From: Modestobacter sp. VKM Ac-2977
Lineage (GTDB): Bacteria; Actinomycetota; Actinomycetes; Mycobacteriales; Geodermatophilaceae
DNA length: 64,000 nucleotides
Reading direction: 5' to 3'
Assembly: GCF_026968045.1 (NCBI RefSeq)
Contig: NZ_JAPVBQ010000001.1
Span: forward strand, 434,001 to 498,000
Of the stretch, positions 26,896-34,986 are shown piece by piece. A program made the position numbers and the translations under genes. Position 1 is the stretch's first letter, and each line of letters starts with the position of its first letter. The notes below the pieces were generated by a model. The model was not told the DNA's origin. It saw nothing but the letters and a program-made list of their open reading frames with translations, and did no database searches.

Positions 26896-26929
26896 GACAG
26901 TGAGAACTGTCGGTGGGCGGGCCTAGCGT
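26896..26929 (+). promoter_or_regulatory. Promoter and palindromic operator of the DrrAB-type ABC genes
   Basis: The inverted repeat GACAGT-GAGA-ACTGTC (26896-26911) lies just upstream of the -10 box TAGCGT (26924-26929). That box is 7 bases before ATG 26937. The repeat would cover the -35 region of a transcript starting at the ATG, the usual place for a repressor to bind. The half-site ACAGT/ACTGT also forms the palindrome before the PadR gene at 38874. Confidence 0.55.
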
Positions 26930-26936
26930 GCGCGGC

Positions 26937-27938
26937 ATGACCGATGCCGTCGTCGTCGAGGGGCTCGTGAAGCGCTTCGGGGAGAACACCGCGCTCGGTG
27001 GGGTCGACCTCACCGTGTCCGAGGGCACCGTCCTCGGGCTGCTGGGGCCCAACGGCGCCGGCAAGACCACCGTCGTCCGGATCCTGAGCACCCTGCTGCA
27101 GCCCGACGCGGGCCGGGCGGAGGTGGCCGGGCTCGACGTGCGCACCCAGGCCGACCAGGTGCGCGCCATGATCGGGTTGACCGGCCAGTACGCCGCGGTC
27201 GACGAGTACCTGACGGGTGCGGAGAACCTGGAGATGGTCGGGCGGCTCTACCGCCTGGGCAAGCGGGAGGCCAGGTCGCGCGCCGGCCAGCTGCTGGAGC
27301 GCTTCGACCTGTCCGACGCGGCCAACCGCCCGGCGAAGACGTACTCCGGCGGCATGCGCCGTCGGCTGGACATCGCCGCCTCCCTCATCGCCCGGCCCCA
27401 GGTCCTCTTCCTCGACGAGCCCACCACCGGCCTCGACCCGCGCAGCCGGCTGGGCATGTGGGAGTTCATCGCCGACCTGGTCAGCGACGGGACGACGATC
27501 CTGCTCACCACGCAGTACCTGGAGGAGGCCGACCGGCTCGCCGACCGGATGGTCGTCATCGACCGGGGCAAGGTGATCGCCCGCGGCACCGCCGACGACC
27601 TCAAGGCCCAGGTGGGCGGCGAGCGACTGGAGCTCACCGTGGGCACCGTCGAGCAGCTCGCGGTGGTGACCGACGCCCTGCGCCCGCTCTCCCACGGCGA
27701 GCTGCACGCCGACCGGCAGACCCGGCGACTGTCGGTGCCGGTCACCGGCGGCACCGACACGCTGGCCGAGGCGCTGCGCCGGCTCGCCGGCACCAGCGCG
27801 CAGGTGCTCGACATCGGCCTGCGCCGCCCCGACCTGGACGACGTCTTCCTGACCCTCACCGGGCGCTCCGCCGAGGACGCCGACACCACCACCGACGCCG
27901 AGGACTCGGCCACCGTCAGCGCAGGAGCGCAGTCATGA
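26937..27938 (+). CDS. ABC transporter ATP-binding protein (DrrA/daunorubicin-resistance type)
   Basis: A 333-residue nucleotide-binding subunit. Walker A is GPNGAGKTT (about 37), the Q-loop GLTGQYAAVDEYLTG, the signature YSGGMRRRLDIA, and Walker B VLFLDEPTTGLD. The C-terminal 85 residues match the DrrA-type tail (GTADDLKAQVGGERLELTV, then LRRPDLDDVFLTLTGR). It should power drug or lipid export together with the permease that overlaps it (ATGA 27935-27938). ATG 26937 is preceded by a -10 box at leaderless distance. Substrate is unknown. Confidence 0.94.
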   Translation: MTDAVVVEGLVKRFGENTALGGVDLTVSEGTVLGLLGPNGAGKTTVVRILSTLLQPDAGRAEVAGLDVRTQADQVRAMIGLTGQYAAVDEYLTGAENLEMVGRLYRLGKREARSRAGQLLERFDLSDAANRPAKTYSGGMRRRLDIAASLIARPQVLFLDEPTTGLDPRSRLGMWEFIADLVSDGTTILLTTQYLEEADRLADRMVVIDRGKVIARGTADDLKAQVGGERLELTVGTVEQLAVVTDALRPLSHGELHADRQTRRLSVPVTGGTDTLAEALRRLAGTSAQVLDIGLRRPDLDDVFLTLTGRSAEDADTTTDAEDSATVSAGAQS

Positions 27939-28744
27939 CCACCCTGGCCGAGACCGTCTCCGACAGCGTCGTCATCACCAAGCGCAACCTGATCAAGGTC
28001 AAGCGGGTGCCCGACCTGATCGTCTTCGCGACCCTGTCGCCGATCATGTTCGTGGTGCTGTTCCGCTACATCTTCGGTGGGGCGATCGGAGGGCTGCCCC
28101 CGGGCATCAGCTACGCCGAGTTCCTGCTGCCGGGGATCTTCGCCCAGACGGTGGTCTTCGGCTCCACCGTCACCGGGGCGAGCATCGCGGAGGACCTGCA
28201 GAAGGGGTTGATCGACCGGTTCCGGTCGCTGCCGATGTCCCGGTCGGCGGTGCTGATCGGCCGCACGGTCGCCGACCTGGGGCTCAACGTCATCTCGATC
28301 ACCGTGATGGCGCTGACCGGGTATGCGGTGGGCTGGCGGATCAACTCCTCGATCGGCGAGGCGATCGGCGGGTTCCTGGTGCTGCTGGTCTTCGCCTTCG
28401 CGATCTCCTGGTTGATGGCGCTGGTCGGCCTGCTCGTCCGCACCCCGGAGGTGGTCAACAACGCGAGCTTCATCGTGATCTTCCCGTTGACGTTCGCCTC
28501 CAACGCCTTCGTCCCGTTGGAGAGCTTCCCGGCGCCGCTGCGGGCGTTCGCCGAGTGGAACCCGGTCTCCACCGTCGTCCAGGCGGCCCGCGAGCTGTTC
28601 GGCAACGTCCCCGCCGGGGCCCCGGTCCCCGACGTCTGGTCGCTGCAGAACCCGGCGCTGTACACCGTGCTGTGGACGGTCGTGATCCTGGCGATCTTCG
28701 TGCCGCTGGCGGTGCGGGCCTACCTGCGCACCGCCAGCCGCTGA
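27935..28744 (+). CDS. ABC-2 type permease (DrrB type)
   Basis: A 269-residue integral membrane protein with six predicted helices. DrrB-family text is visible: ITKRNLIKVKRVPDLIVFAT at the start, FLLPGIFAQTVVFGSTVTG, EDLQKGLIDRFRSLPMSRSAVL, and FVPLESFPAPLRAFAEWNPV. It forms the membrane channel for the preceding ATPase, with which it overlaps by four bases. A weak hairpin (28770-28786) lies behind it. Confidence 0.93.
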   Translation: MTTLAETVSDSVVITKRNLIKVKRVPDLIVFATLSPIMFVVLFRYIFGGAIGGLPPGISYAEFLLPGIFAQTVVFGSTVTGASIAEDLQKGLIDRFRSLPMSRSAVLIGRTVADLGLNVISITVMALTGYAVGWRINSSIGEAIGGFLVLLVFAFAISWLMALVGLLVRTPEVVNNASFIVIFPLTFASNAFVPLESFPAPLRAFAEWNPVSTVVQAARELFGNVPAGAPVPDVWSLQNPALYTVLWTVVILAIFVPLAVRAYLRTASR

Positions 28745-28769
28745 GGACGGGGCCTCTTCGGGTCCGGTC

Positions 28770-28786
28770 GGCCGTCGGTGACGGCC
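28770..28786 (+). terminator. Short hairpin after the ABC permease
   Basis: GGCCGTC (28770-28776) pairs with GACGGCC (28780-28786) over GGT. Flanking bases add partial GC pairing. Weak evidence for termination. Confidence 0.35.
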
Positions 28787-28815
28787 GGCCGGGCGTGGGG
28801 GTGAAGATGGGCGGG

Positions 28816-30897
28816 ATGAGCACCACTGCACCGGCTCCCTCGCCGGACTCCGCGTCCCTGTCCGCGTCGAACCCGCTGGCCGCCCCGTCGGCGCTGCCCT
28901 ACGAGCTGCCGCCGTTCGCCGACATCTCGCTGGAGCACTGCCGGGAGGCGCTGCTGGCCGGGATGGCCGAGCAGCGGGCCGAGGTCGCCGCCCTGCTGGC
29001 CGACCCGGCCGAGCCGACGTTCGACAACACCGTCGTGGCCCTCGAGCGCTCCGGCCAGCTGCTCGGCCGGGCGGAGGCGGTGTTCTGGAACCTGTCCTCG
29101 TCGATGTCCAGCGACCGGTTGCGGGAGATCGAGCGGGAGGTCGCCCCGCTGTCGGCGGCGCACTCTGACGCGCTGCGCCTGGATCCGGCGCTGTTCGCCC
29201 GGATCGACGCCGTGCACTCCACCCGGCACGAAGCGGGCCTGGACGCCGAGTCGCTGCGCCTGGTGGAGCGCTACCACCTGGACTTCGTCCTCGCCGGTGC
29301 CGGGCTGGACGACGCCGGGCGCAAGCAGCTCCGCGAGCTCAACCAGCGGCTGTCCGAGCTGTCCACGACCTTCGGGCAGAACCTGGTCGTGGCCACCGAG
29401 GCGGCGGCGGTGCTGGTCACCGACGAGACCGAGCTGGACGGGCTGAGCCCGGCCGAGGTGCAGGCCGCCGCCGGTGCCGCCGCCGAGCGCGGGCACGAGG
29501 GCGGGTACCTGCTCACCCTGGTGCTGCCCAGCGGCCAGCCGGCGATGGCCAAGCTGCGCAACCGGGAGCTGCGCCGCCGGCTGCACGAGGCGTCGCTGAC
29601 CCGGGCCTCGGCCGGGGAGCACGACAACGGCCCGATCGCGATGGAGATGGCGCACCTGCGCGCGGTCCGGGCGCAGCTGCTGGGCTTCGACACCCACGCC
29701 GACCTGATCGCCGCCGACCAGACCGCCCGCACCTCCGCCGCCGTCGACGAGCTGCTCGGTGCGCTGGTGCCGCCGGCGATGGCCAACGCGAAGGCCGAGG
29801 CCGAGGTGCTCGCCGAGGTGGCCGCCGCCGACGGGGTCGAGCTGGCCGCCTGGGACTGGTCGTTCTACTCCGAGCGGGTGCGGGCCGAGCGCTACGCCGT
29901 CGACAGCGCCGCGCTACGGCCGTGGTTCGAGCTGGACCGGGTGCTGGTCGACGGGGTGTTCCGCGCCGCCGAGCTGCTCTACGGCCTCACCTTCACCCCG
30001 CGTCCGGACCTGCAGGGCTACCACCCCGACGTCCGGGTCTGGGAGGTCTTCGCCGACGAGCAGCCGGTCGGGCTGTACCTGGGTGACTTCTTCGCCCGGG
30101 AGGGCAAGCGCGGCGGGGCCTGGATGAGCTCGTTCGTCAGCCAGTCCGGCCTGCTGGACACCCGCCCGGTGGTGTTCAACTGCCTCAACGTCACCCGGGC
30201 GGCAGCCGGTCAGCCGACGCTGCTGACCCTGGACGAGGTGACGACGCTCTTCCACGAGTTCGGGCACGCGCTGCACGGGCTCTCCTCGGCGGTCACCTAC
30301 CCGCGGTTCAGCGGTACCAGCGTGCCGCGCGACTTCGTGGAGTTCCCCAGCCAGGTCAACGAGATGTGGGCGCTGTGGCCGGAGGTGCTGGCGCACTACG
30401 CCAAGCACGTCGAGACCGGGGAGCCGCTGGCGCAGGAGACGGTCGACGCGCTCCAGGCCGCGGCCTTGTGGGGCGAGGGGTTCGCGACCGTCGAGTACCT
30501 GGGGGCCACGCTGCTCGACCAGGCCTGGCACCGGATCGGGCCGGACACCGAGGTCGCCGACGCGCAGGCCTTCGAGGCCCAGGCGCTGGCCGACGCCGGC
30601 GTCGCCGTCGACCTGGTGCCGCCCCGGTACCGGACGACGTACTTCCAGCACGTCTTCGCCGGCGGCTACTCGGCCGGCTACTACTCCTACATCTGGTCGG
30701 AGGTGCTGGACGCCGACACCGTGGAGTGGTTCAAGGAGAACGGTGGGCTGCGCCGGGAGAACGGCGACGTCTTCCGCGGTGAGCTGCTCTCCCGCGGTGG
30801 CTCGGTCGACCCGCTGGGCGCCTTCGCCGCCGTCCGCGGCCGGGCCGCCGACACCGGGCCGCTGCTGCGCCGCCGAGGGCTGACGCCCGTCGCCTGA
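28816..30897 (+). CDS. M3 family metallopeptidase (oligopeptidase A/dipeptidyl carboxypeptidase type)
   Basis: A 693-residue cytoplasmic zinc peptidase. The HExxH motif is FHEFGHALHGLSS at about residue 480, with the downstream Glu in FVEFPSQVNEMW. Family segments GAWMSSFVSQSG, FNCLNVTRA and FAGGYSAGYYSYIWSEVLDAD are present. It degrades short peptides such as signal-peptide fragments. Candidate starts are ATG 28807 and ATG 28816; the second gives the more typical start but neither has a strong ribosome-binding site. A perfect bidirectional terminator follows. Confidence 0.94.
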   Translation: MSTTAPAPSPDSASLSASNPLAAPSALPYELPPFADISLEHCREALLAGMAEQRAEVAALLADPAEPTFDNTVVALERSGQLLGRAEAVFWNLSSSMSSDRLREIEREVAPLSAAHSDALRLDPALFARIDAVHSTRHEAGLDAESLRLVERYHLDFVLAGAGLDDAGRKQLRELNQRLSELSTTFGQNLVVATEAAAVLVTDETELDGLSPAEVQAAAGAAAERGHEGGYLLTLVLPSGQPAMAKLRNRELRRRLHEASLTRASAGEHDNGPIAMEMAHLRAVRAQLLGFDTHADLIAADQTARTSAAVDELLGALVPPAMANAKAEAEVLAEVAAADGVELAAWDWSFYSERVRAERYAVDSAALRPWFELDRVLVDGVFRAAELLYGLTFTPRPDLQGYHPDVRVWEVFADEQPVGLYLGDFFAREGKRGGAWMSSFVSQSGLLDTRPVVFNCLNVTRAAAGQPTLLTLDEVTTLFHEFGHALHGLSSAVTYPRFSGTSVPRDFVEFPSQVNEMWALWPEVLAHYAKHVETGEPLAQETVDALQAAALWGEGFATVEYLGATLLDQAWHRIGPDTEVADAQAFEAQALADAGVAVDLVPPRYRTTYFQHVFAGGYSAGYYSYIWSEVLDADTVEWFKENGGLRRENGDVFRGELLSRGGSVDPLGAFAAVRGRAADTGPLLRRRGLTPVA

Positions 30898-30905
30898 CCC
30901 CGACA

Positions 30906-30948
30906 CGCAGAACGCCCCCGCGGACGACGTCCGCGGGGGCGTTCTGCG
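30906..30948. terminator. Strong hairpin terminator after the M3 peptidase
   Basis: GCAGAACGCCCCCGCGGA (30907-30924) is exactly complementary to 30930-30947, with one more pair outside and a 5-base loop. The 19-bp stem starts 9 bases after the stop. Confidence 0.8.
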
Positions 30949-31005
30949 CGCCGACCGCCCCGCGCCGGGCGGGCTCGGGGCCCGCCCGGTCAGCTGGCGG
31001 GCGTC

Positions 31006-31075
31006 GCTCTGCACGCGTTCCGTCTACTCTGCCCGCGCTGCAGCACGTGCAGAGCGGAGGAAGAGCGTGCAGAGC
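31006..31075. repeat. Nested palindromic repeat, copy R1
   Basis: Outer arms GCTCTGCACGC (31006-31016) and GCGTGCAGAGC (31065-31075) are exact complements. Inner arms CTCTGC (31027-31032) and GCAGAG (31049-31054) flank a GC-rich core. Related copies occur at 46869-46954 and 47962-48023. It lies between the M3 peptidase terminator and the RNHCP gene. Confidence 0.75.
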
Positions 31076-31093
31076 GGCGGAAGGGAGGCCGGT

Positions 31094-31456
31094 TCAGAGC
31101 CAGGGGAGGGCGAGCACCAGGTCGAGGTCGTCGGGGGCGGCGCCGTCCCGGACCAGGCGGTTGGGCTGGCGGTGGCCGCAGGCGGTGCAGCGGTGCACCA
31201 CCTGCCAGCCCTTTCCCGACTTCTCGACCAGCCCGATGGGCTCCATCAGCTGCCGGCACTCACTGGCCCGGTCACCGGGCAGGTCGTCGACGTGCAACGA
31301 CCACAGGCACCACGGGCAGTGGTTGCGATAGTGCCCGTCGGTGTTCGCCGGTACCGGGGTCTGGCAGTGCCCGCAGACGAAGGTGGTGTTCTCCGCCCGC
31401 CGGGACCGCGCCCGCCCGCCGTCCACCGTGCCGGCCTCGTCCATCGCGCTCGTCAC
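31094..31456 (-). CDS. RNHCP-domain zinc-ribbon protein
   Basis: A 120-residue protein with three Cys pairs: FVCGHCQTPVP, RNHCPWCLWSLHVD (the signature of the family) and HRCTACGH. The six Cys and nearby His suggest a rubredoxin/zinc-ribbon fold binding one or two zinc ions. The role is unknown; nucleic-acid or protein binding is plausible. GTG 31456 is the upstream start; an in-frame ATG at 31444 is also possible. It lies 30 bases downstream of greA on the same strand and may share its transcript. Confidence 0.85.
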   Translation of the reverse strand: MTSAMDEAGTVDGGRARSRRAENTTFVCGHCQTPVPANTDGHYRNHCPWCLWSLHVDDLPGDRASECRQLMEPIGLVEKSGKGWQVVHRCTACGHRQPNRLVRDGAAPDDLDLVLALPWL

Positions 31457-31486
31457 TGCCCTGACCTCACTGCCCTGGCCGTGAGG

Positions 31487-31993
31487 TCAGGGGATGAACG
31501 GCTCGACGGCCAGGACCTTCACGGAGATGTCCTTGCCGTTGGGGGCCTGGTAGGTGACCGTCGAGCCCGGCGCGGCACCCACGATCGCGGCACCCAGCGC
31601 GGACTCGGGGGAGTAGACGGTCAGGTCGGTGGTGCCGGCGATCTCCCGCGAGCCCAGCAGGAACTTGTCGGTGTCGTCCTCGTCGCCGTCGAAGGCGATG
31701 GTGATGACCGTGCCGACGGCGGCGTTGGTCGCCGTCGTGGGCGGCTGGCCGACCCGGGCCTTGCGCAGCAGGTCGGTGAGCTGCCGGATCCGGCCCTCGG
31801 CCTTGCCCTGCTCCTCGCGGGCCGCGTGGTAGCCGCCGTTCTCCTTGAGGTCACCCTCCTCGCGGCGGTCGTTGATCTCCTTGGCCATGGCCGGTCGGCT
31901 CGCCACCAGCTGCTCGAGCTCGGCTCGCAGCCGGTCGTGGGCCTCCTGCGTCAGCCAGACGCCCTGGTCCTGCTCGTCAGTGGGGGTGGCCAA
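31487..31993 (-). CDS. greA: Transcription elongation factor GreA
   Basis: A 168-residue factor that inserts into the RNA polymerase secondary channel and stimulates transcript cleavage. The N-terminal coiled coil is seen (LTQEAHDRLRAELEQL, then EINDRREEGDLKENGGYHAAREEQG with the acidic tip D-x-x-E-N), followed by the FKBP-like C-terminal domain (YSPESALGAAIVGAAPGSTV, YQAPNGKDISVKVL). TTG 31993 is chosen because GGGAG stands five bases upstream; upstream codons read into non-family sequence. greA next to mca on opposite strands is also seen in mycobacteria. Confidence 0.93.
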   Translation of the reverse strand: MATPTDEQDQGVWLTQEAHDRLRAELEQLVASRPAMAKEINDRREEGDLKENGGYHAAREEQGKAEGRIRQLTDLLRKARVGQPPTTATNAAVGTVITIAFDGDEDDTDKFLLGSREIAGTTDLTVYSPESALGAAIVGAAPGSTVTYQAPNGKDISVKVLAVEPFIP

Positions 31994-32293
31994 AGTTGCT
32001 CCCGGTGCTCGTCGTCGCGACCCGCTGCGCTCGCAGGTCACCGGTGGTCAATCCGAGCAACGTAACACCGGAGCGCGGCCCCGTGCAGCCGCCTACGGAA
32101 CGGATCCGGCCGGGATGGCTCTCCGACCCCGGAGCCCGCCGGAGTGGCGCGGGGCACACCAGGAGTCGCCGGGGTGCGTGCCATGACCTGTCGGCCGGGG
32201 GGACAATGGTGGCCGCGACCGGGCGTGCGTGTCGCGCACGGAGCAGGGCACCGTCGGGCACGGGTTCGACGAGCGGAGCGAGGAGCAGCACAC
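31994..32293. other. 300-base divergent intergenic region greA/mca
   Basis: This region must hold the divergent promoters of greA and mca. I see no convincing gene on either strand. A GACAAT at 32202-32207 could be a -10 box for mca, with no well-spaced -35. In mycobacteria a membrane protein gene (Rv1081c) sits at this place; no counterpart is visible here. Confidence 0.4.
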
Positions 32294-33181
32294 GTGACCG
32301 AACCGGACCAGTTGCGCCTGCTCGCGGTGCACGCCCACCCCGACGACGAGTCGAGCAAGGGCGCCGCGACCATGGCCAAGTACGTCGCCGAGGGTGTCCG
32401 GGTGATGGTGGCGACCTGCACCGGCGGGGAGCGCGGGTCGGTGCTGAACCCGGCGATGGACCGCCCCGAGGTGTGGGAGCGGATGGCCGAGATCCGCAGC
32501 GAGGAGATGGCCCGGGCCCGGGAGGTCCTCGGTGTCGAGCAGGAGTTCCTCGGCTTCGTCGACTCCGGACTGCCCGAGGGGGACCCGCTGCCGCCGCTCC
32601 CGGAGGGCTGCTTCGCGCTGGTGCCGGTCGAGGAGGCCGCCGCGCCCCTGGTCGAGCTGATCCGGCGGTTCCGGCCGCAGGTCGTGCTCACCTACGACGA
32701 GCGGGGCGGCTACCCGCACCCCGACCACATCAAGACCCACGACATCTCGGTGCACGCCTTCGAGGCGGCCGGCGACCCGGACCGCTACCCCGACCTCGGG
32801 GAGCCCTGGCAGCCGAGCAAGCTCTACTACCACATGGGCTTCACGCTGCCCCGGACCAAGGCGCTGCACGAGGCGATGCTGGCCGAGGGGGCCGAGTCGC
32901 CGTACACCGAGTGGCTGGCGACGTGGGACCCGGCCAACGACATCTCCCACCGGGTGACCACCCGGGTGCCCTGTGCCGAGTACTTCCCGGTGCGGGACGC
33001 CGCACTGATCGCCCACGCCACCCAGATCGACCCCACCGGCCGCTGGTTCTCGGTCCCGCTGGACCTGCAGACCCGCACCTGGCCGACCGAGGACTACGAG
33101 CTGGCGCGGTCGCTGGTCGATGTCCCTGTCCCGGAGGACGACCTGTTCGCCGGCGTCCGCACCTCGGAGCGTGTCTCGTGA
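32294..33181 (+). CDS. mca: Mycothiol S-conjugate amidase Mca
   Basis: A 295-residue zinc amidase of the LmbE/MshB superfamily. It cleaves mycothiol-toxin conjugates so that mercapturates can be exported, and so implies that the organism makes mycothiol. The metal site is HAHPDDE with His15, Asp17 and Asp18, plus His145 in [10 protein letters not shown]. Mca-specific text includes [15 protein letters not shown] and the long C-terminal part ([22 protein letters not shown]), which MshB lacks. GTG 32294 follows GAGGAG. The stop overlaps the start of a small membrane protein (GTGA). Confidence 0.94.
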   Translation: MTEPDQLRLLAVHAHPDDESSKGAATMAKYVAEGVRVMVATCTGGERGSVLNPAMDRPEVWERMAEIRSEEMARAREVLGVEQEFLGFVDSGLPEGDPLPPLPEGCFALVPVEEAAAPLVELIRRFRPQVVLTYDERGGYPHPDHIKTHDISVHAFEAAGDPDRYPDLGEPWQPSKLYYHMGFTLPRTKALHEAMLAEGAESPYTEWLATWDPANDISHRVTTRVPCAEYFPVRDAALIAHATQIDPTGRWFSVPLDLQTRTWPTEDYELARSLVDVPVPEDDLFAGVRTSERVS

Positions 33182-33513
33182 CCACTGCACTCACCCTGCT
33201 CGCCGTCCAACAGCAGGAGGTGCCGGAGGACGTCGGCAAGGGCGGTCCGTTCGGGCTGTTGCTCATCGTCGTGCTGCTGATCGCGGTGCTGTGGCTGGGC
33301 CGGTCGATGGGCAAGCACCTCAAGAAGGTGCCGCGCAGCTTCGACCCGGCCGACCAGGTCCCGGACAGCCCGGCCGAGCTGATGGTCGACGTCCCGGTCC
33401 GGGAGCCGGGGGCCGAGCTGCTGGACACCCTGCGCCGGGCGCCGCTGGCCATCGAGCCGCCACGTCGTCCGCAGGACGGCGACACCCGGGGCGGTCGGCC
33501 CGCCGCCTCCTGA
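33178..33513 (+). CDS. Small single-span membrane protein coupled to mca
   Basis: A 111-residue protein with one transmembrane helix (about 25-41, [20 protein letters not shown]) followed by a basic then acidic, Pro-rich cytoplasmic tail. No known catalytic motif. A similar small membrane protein follows mca in mycobacteria (Rv1083), which suggests a conserved pairing, possibly tethering Mca or aiding conjugate export; that role is inference. It overlaps mca by four bases and ends before a perfect hairpin at 33544. Confidence 0.78.
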   Translation: MTTALTLLAVQQQEVPEDVGKGGPFGLLLIVVLLIAVLWLGRSMGKHLKKVPRSFDPADQVPDSPAELMVDVPVREPGAELLDTLRRAPLAIEPPRRPQDGDTRGGRPAAS

Positions 33514-33543
33514 CCGACCGGGACGTCCCCCGGACCGACGGTG

Positions 33544-33572
33544 GACGCCGGGTGGGAGACCCACCCGGCGTC
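33544..33572. terminator. Bidirectional hairpin terminator
   Basis: GACGCCGGGTGGG (33544-33556) is exactly complementary to 33560-33572 around AGA. It lies between the convergent small membrane protein and AMIN-like genes. Confidence 0.75.
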
Positions 33573-33595
33573 TGCGGGGACACGAGGTCCCGCGG

Positions 33596-34174
33596 TCACC
33601 AGCGGTGCGCCACGTCGATCACGAGCCGGGGGGTGTGGTCGCTGTTCGGCGTGCCCGCCAGGGTGGAGACCCGGAAGGGCAGTCGGGCGCGGACGCCCAG
33701 CCCGATCGTGCTCTGACCCTCGAACGACCCGGCCCAGGCGACCTGCCGGAACGTGCTGAACGCGGACACGTCCACCACCTCGCGCCGGTCGGTCGGGGAG
33801 AAGGTGGCGTTGCCGTGCGCGTCGTGGGCGGGGGCCCCGACCGTGATCTGCAGGGCGGCCCCACCGCGGAGCGGGACCACGTCGCCGGATCCCTCGGCCG
33901 TGACGTGAGGCACGTAGCGCACGTCGTAGGAGTCGAACCAGGCGTCCTGGCCGCCGACGTCGACGACCAGCCGGTCGAAGCAGGCGTGCCGGCCGACGCG
34001 GACGTCGTTCAGGGACTCGGTGTCGGGGGCGTCGGCCGCCTTGGCCAGTGAGCCCCAGGTGATGCCGCAGTACGGCGCAGCGGCGGCCGGGCCGGCGAGT
34101 CCCAGCAGGGTGCTGAGGGCGACGACGACGAGGACGGCGGAGCGGGATCGGGCGTGGTCCACGGTGACCTCCAT
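33596..34174 (-). CDS. AMIN-like domain secreted protein, paralog 1
   Basis: A 192-residue exported protein. Signal peptide residues 1-33 end in GPAAAA; no lipobox Cys is present. The mature part begins PYCGITWGSL with Cys36, and a second Cys at 65 is in RHACFDRLVVDV, so a disulfide is likely. Then follow YDVRYVPHV, VVPLRGGAALQITV, and the end RLVIDVAHRW, the pattern of AMIN-like beta domains thought to bind cell-wall glycans. It shares length and motif order with the gene at 34987-35565, with a PsiE-type gene between the two. Confidence 0.82.
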   Translation of the reverse strand: MEVTVDHARSRSAVLVVVALSTLLGLAGPAAAAPYCGITWGSLAKAADAPDTESLNDVRVGRHACFDRLVVDVGGQDAWFDSYDVRYVPHVTAEGSGDVVPLRGGAALQITVGAPAHDAHGNATFSPTDRREVVDVSAFSTFRQVAWAGSFEGQSTIGLGVRARLPFRVSTLAGTPNSDHTPRLVIDVAHRW

Positions 34175-34445
34175 GTGTGATGTGAGCCACCTGCAGCGTC
34201 CTCGGACACGCCGAGCTGATACCAGGTGGAGAGCTCCACCACAACCACCGAAGTCCGGCGGGTCGCCTGGTAGATGCTGTCGAACCAGCGGTGCGCCGTG
34301 GCCGCCCGGCGTCGATGCGTCGCTGTGGGCAGGTCCGGTCGTCCGCGACCGACCTGTTCGGCGCCTGGTGCCGGGATCTGACTCGCGGGAGGGATGCTCG
34401 TCGGCGTCCGGCCCGGGAGGCGGCGCGGTCGGCGATGATCCTCCG

Positions 34446-34961
34446 ATGGCGACCCAGCGGACCCGGCGGGACCCCGGACAGCACGAACGACCCGGGCTCG
34501 GCCGACTCGGCACCCGTGCGCTCGAGGTGGGCGAGAACGTCGTCTACGCAGGGATCGCGCTGTTCCTCGTGGTCAGCGCACTCGTGCTGCTCGTCGTGGC
34601 CGGGAAGACGACCTGGGGGATGGTCGGCGACCTCTCCCAGGCCCCGGTGCTCGAGCTGCTCGACGTGCTGCTGCTCGTCTTCATCATCGTCGAGCTGCTG
34701 TTCGCGGTGCGGATCACCGTGGAGCGCCGCGAGCTGGTGGCCGAGCCCTTCCTGCTGGTCGGGATCATCGCCTCGATCAAGGAGATCGTCGTGCTGTCGG
34801 TCGAGGCGGCGGGGGTCCTGGGCAAGGGCGCGGAGTTCGACGACCGGATCACCGAGATCGGCGTCCTCGGCGTGCTGGTCGTCCTGCTCGGTTGCACCGC
34901 CTGGCTGTTGCGGCTGAAGGAGCGCGAGCCCGACGAGGGTGACGCGCCGCCACCGGGCTGA
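34446..34961 (+). CDS. Phosphate-starvation-inducible PsiE-like membrane protein
   Basis: A 171-residue membrane protein with four predicted helices. Family text: GENVVYAGIALFLVVSALVL, LLDVLLLVFIIVELLFAVRITVERRELVAEPFLLVGIIASIKEIVVLSVEA. PsiE proteins rise under phosphate limitation in E. coli, but their activity is unknown. ATG 34446 is preceded by GATGAT 6 bases upstream, again leaderless-like. It lies within a pair of paralogous AMIN-like genes and converges with the second. Confidence 0.8.
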   Translation: MATQRTRRDPGQHERPGLGRLGTRALEVGENVVYAGIALFLVVSALVLLVVAGKTTWGMVGDLSQAPVLELLDVLLLVFIIVELLFAVRITVERRELVAEPFLLVGIIASIKEIVVLSVEAAGVLGKGAEFDDRITEIGVLGVLVVLLGCTAWLLRLKEREPDEGDAPPPG

Positions 34962-34986
34962 TCGACCGGGTCGGCTCAGCCGCTGC

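Noticed and set aside
26866-26940. A 24-codon ORF with a GGAGGAG site whose stop overlaps the ABC ATG (ATGA), a possible leader peptide
   Set aside because: The -10 box at 26924 places the likely transcript start at the ABC ATG, downstream of this ORF, and the peptide has no feature of known leaders. It would only matter for a transcript from further upstream.
32083-32293. Short coding frames in the greA/mca gap
   Set aside because: No ribosome-binding site, no conserved motif and Arg/Pro/Gly-rich translation.
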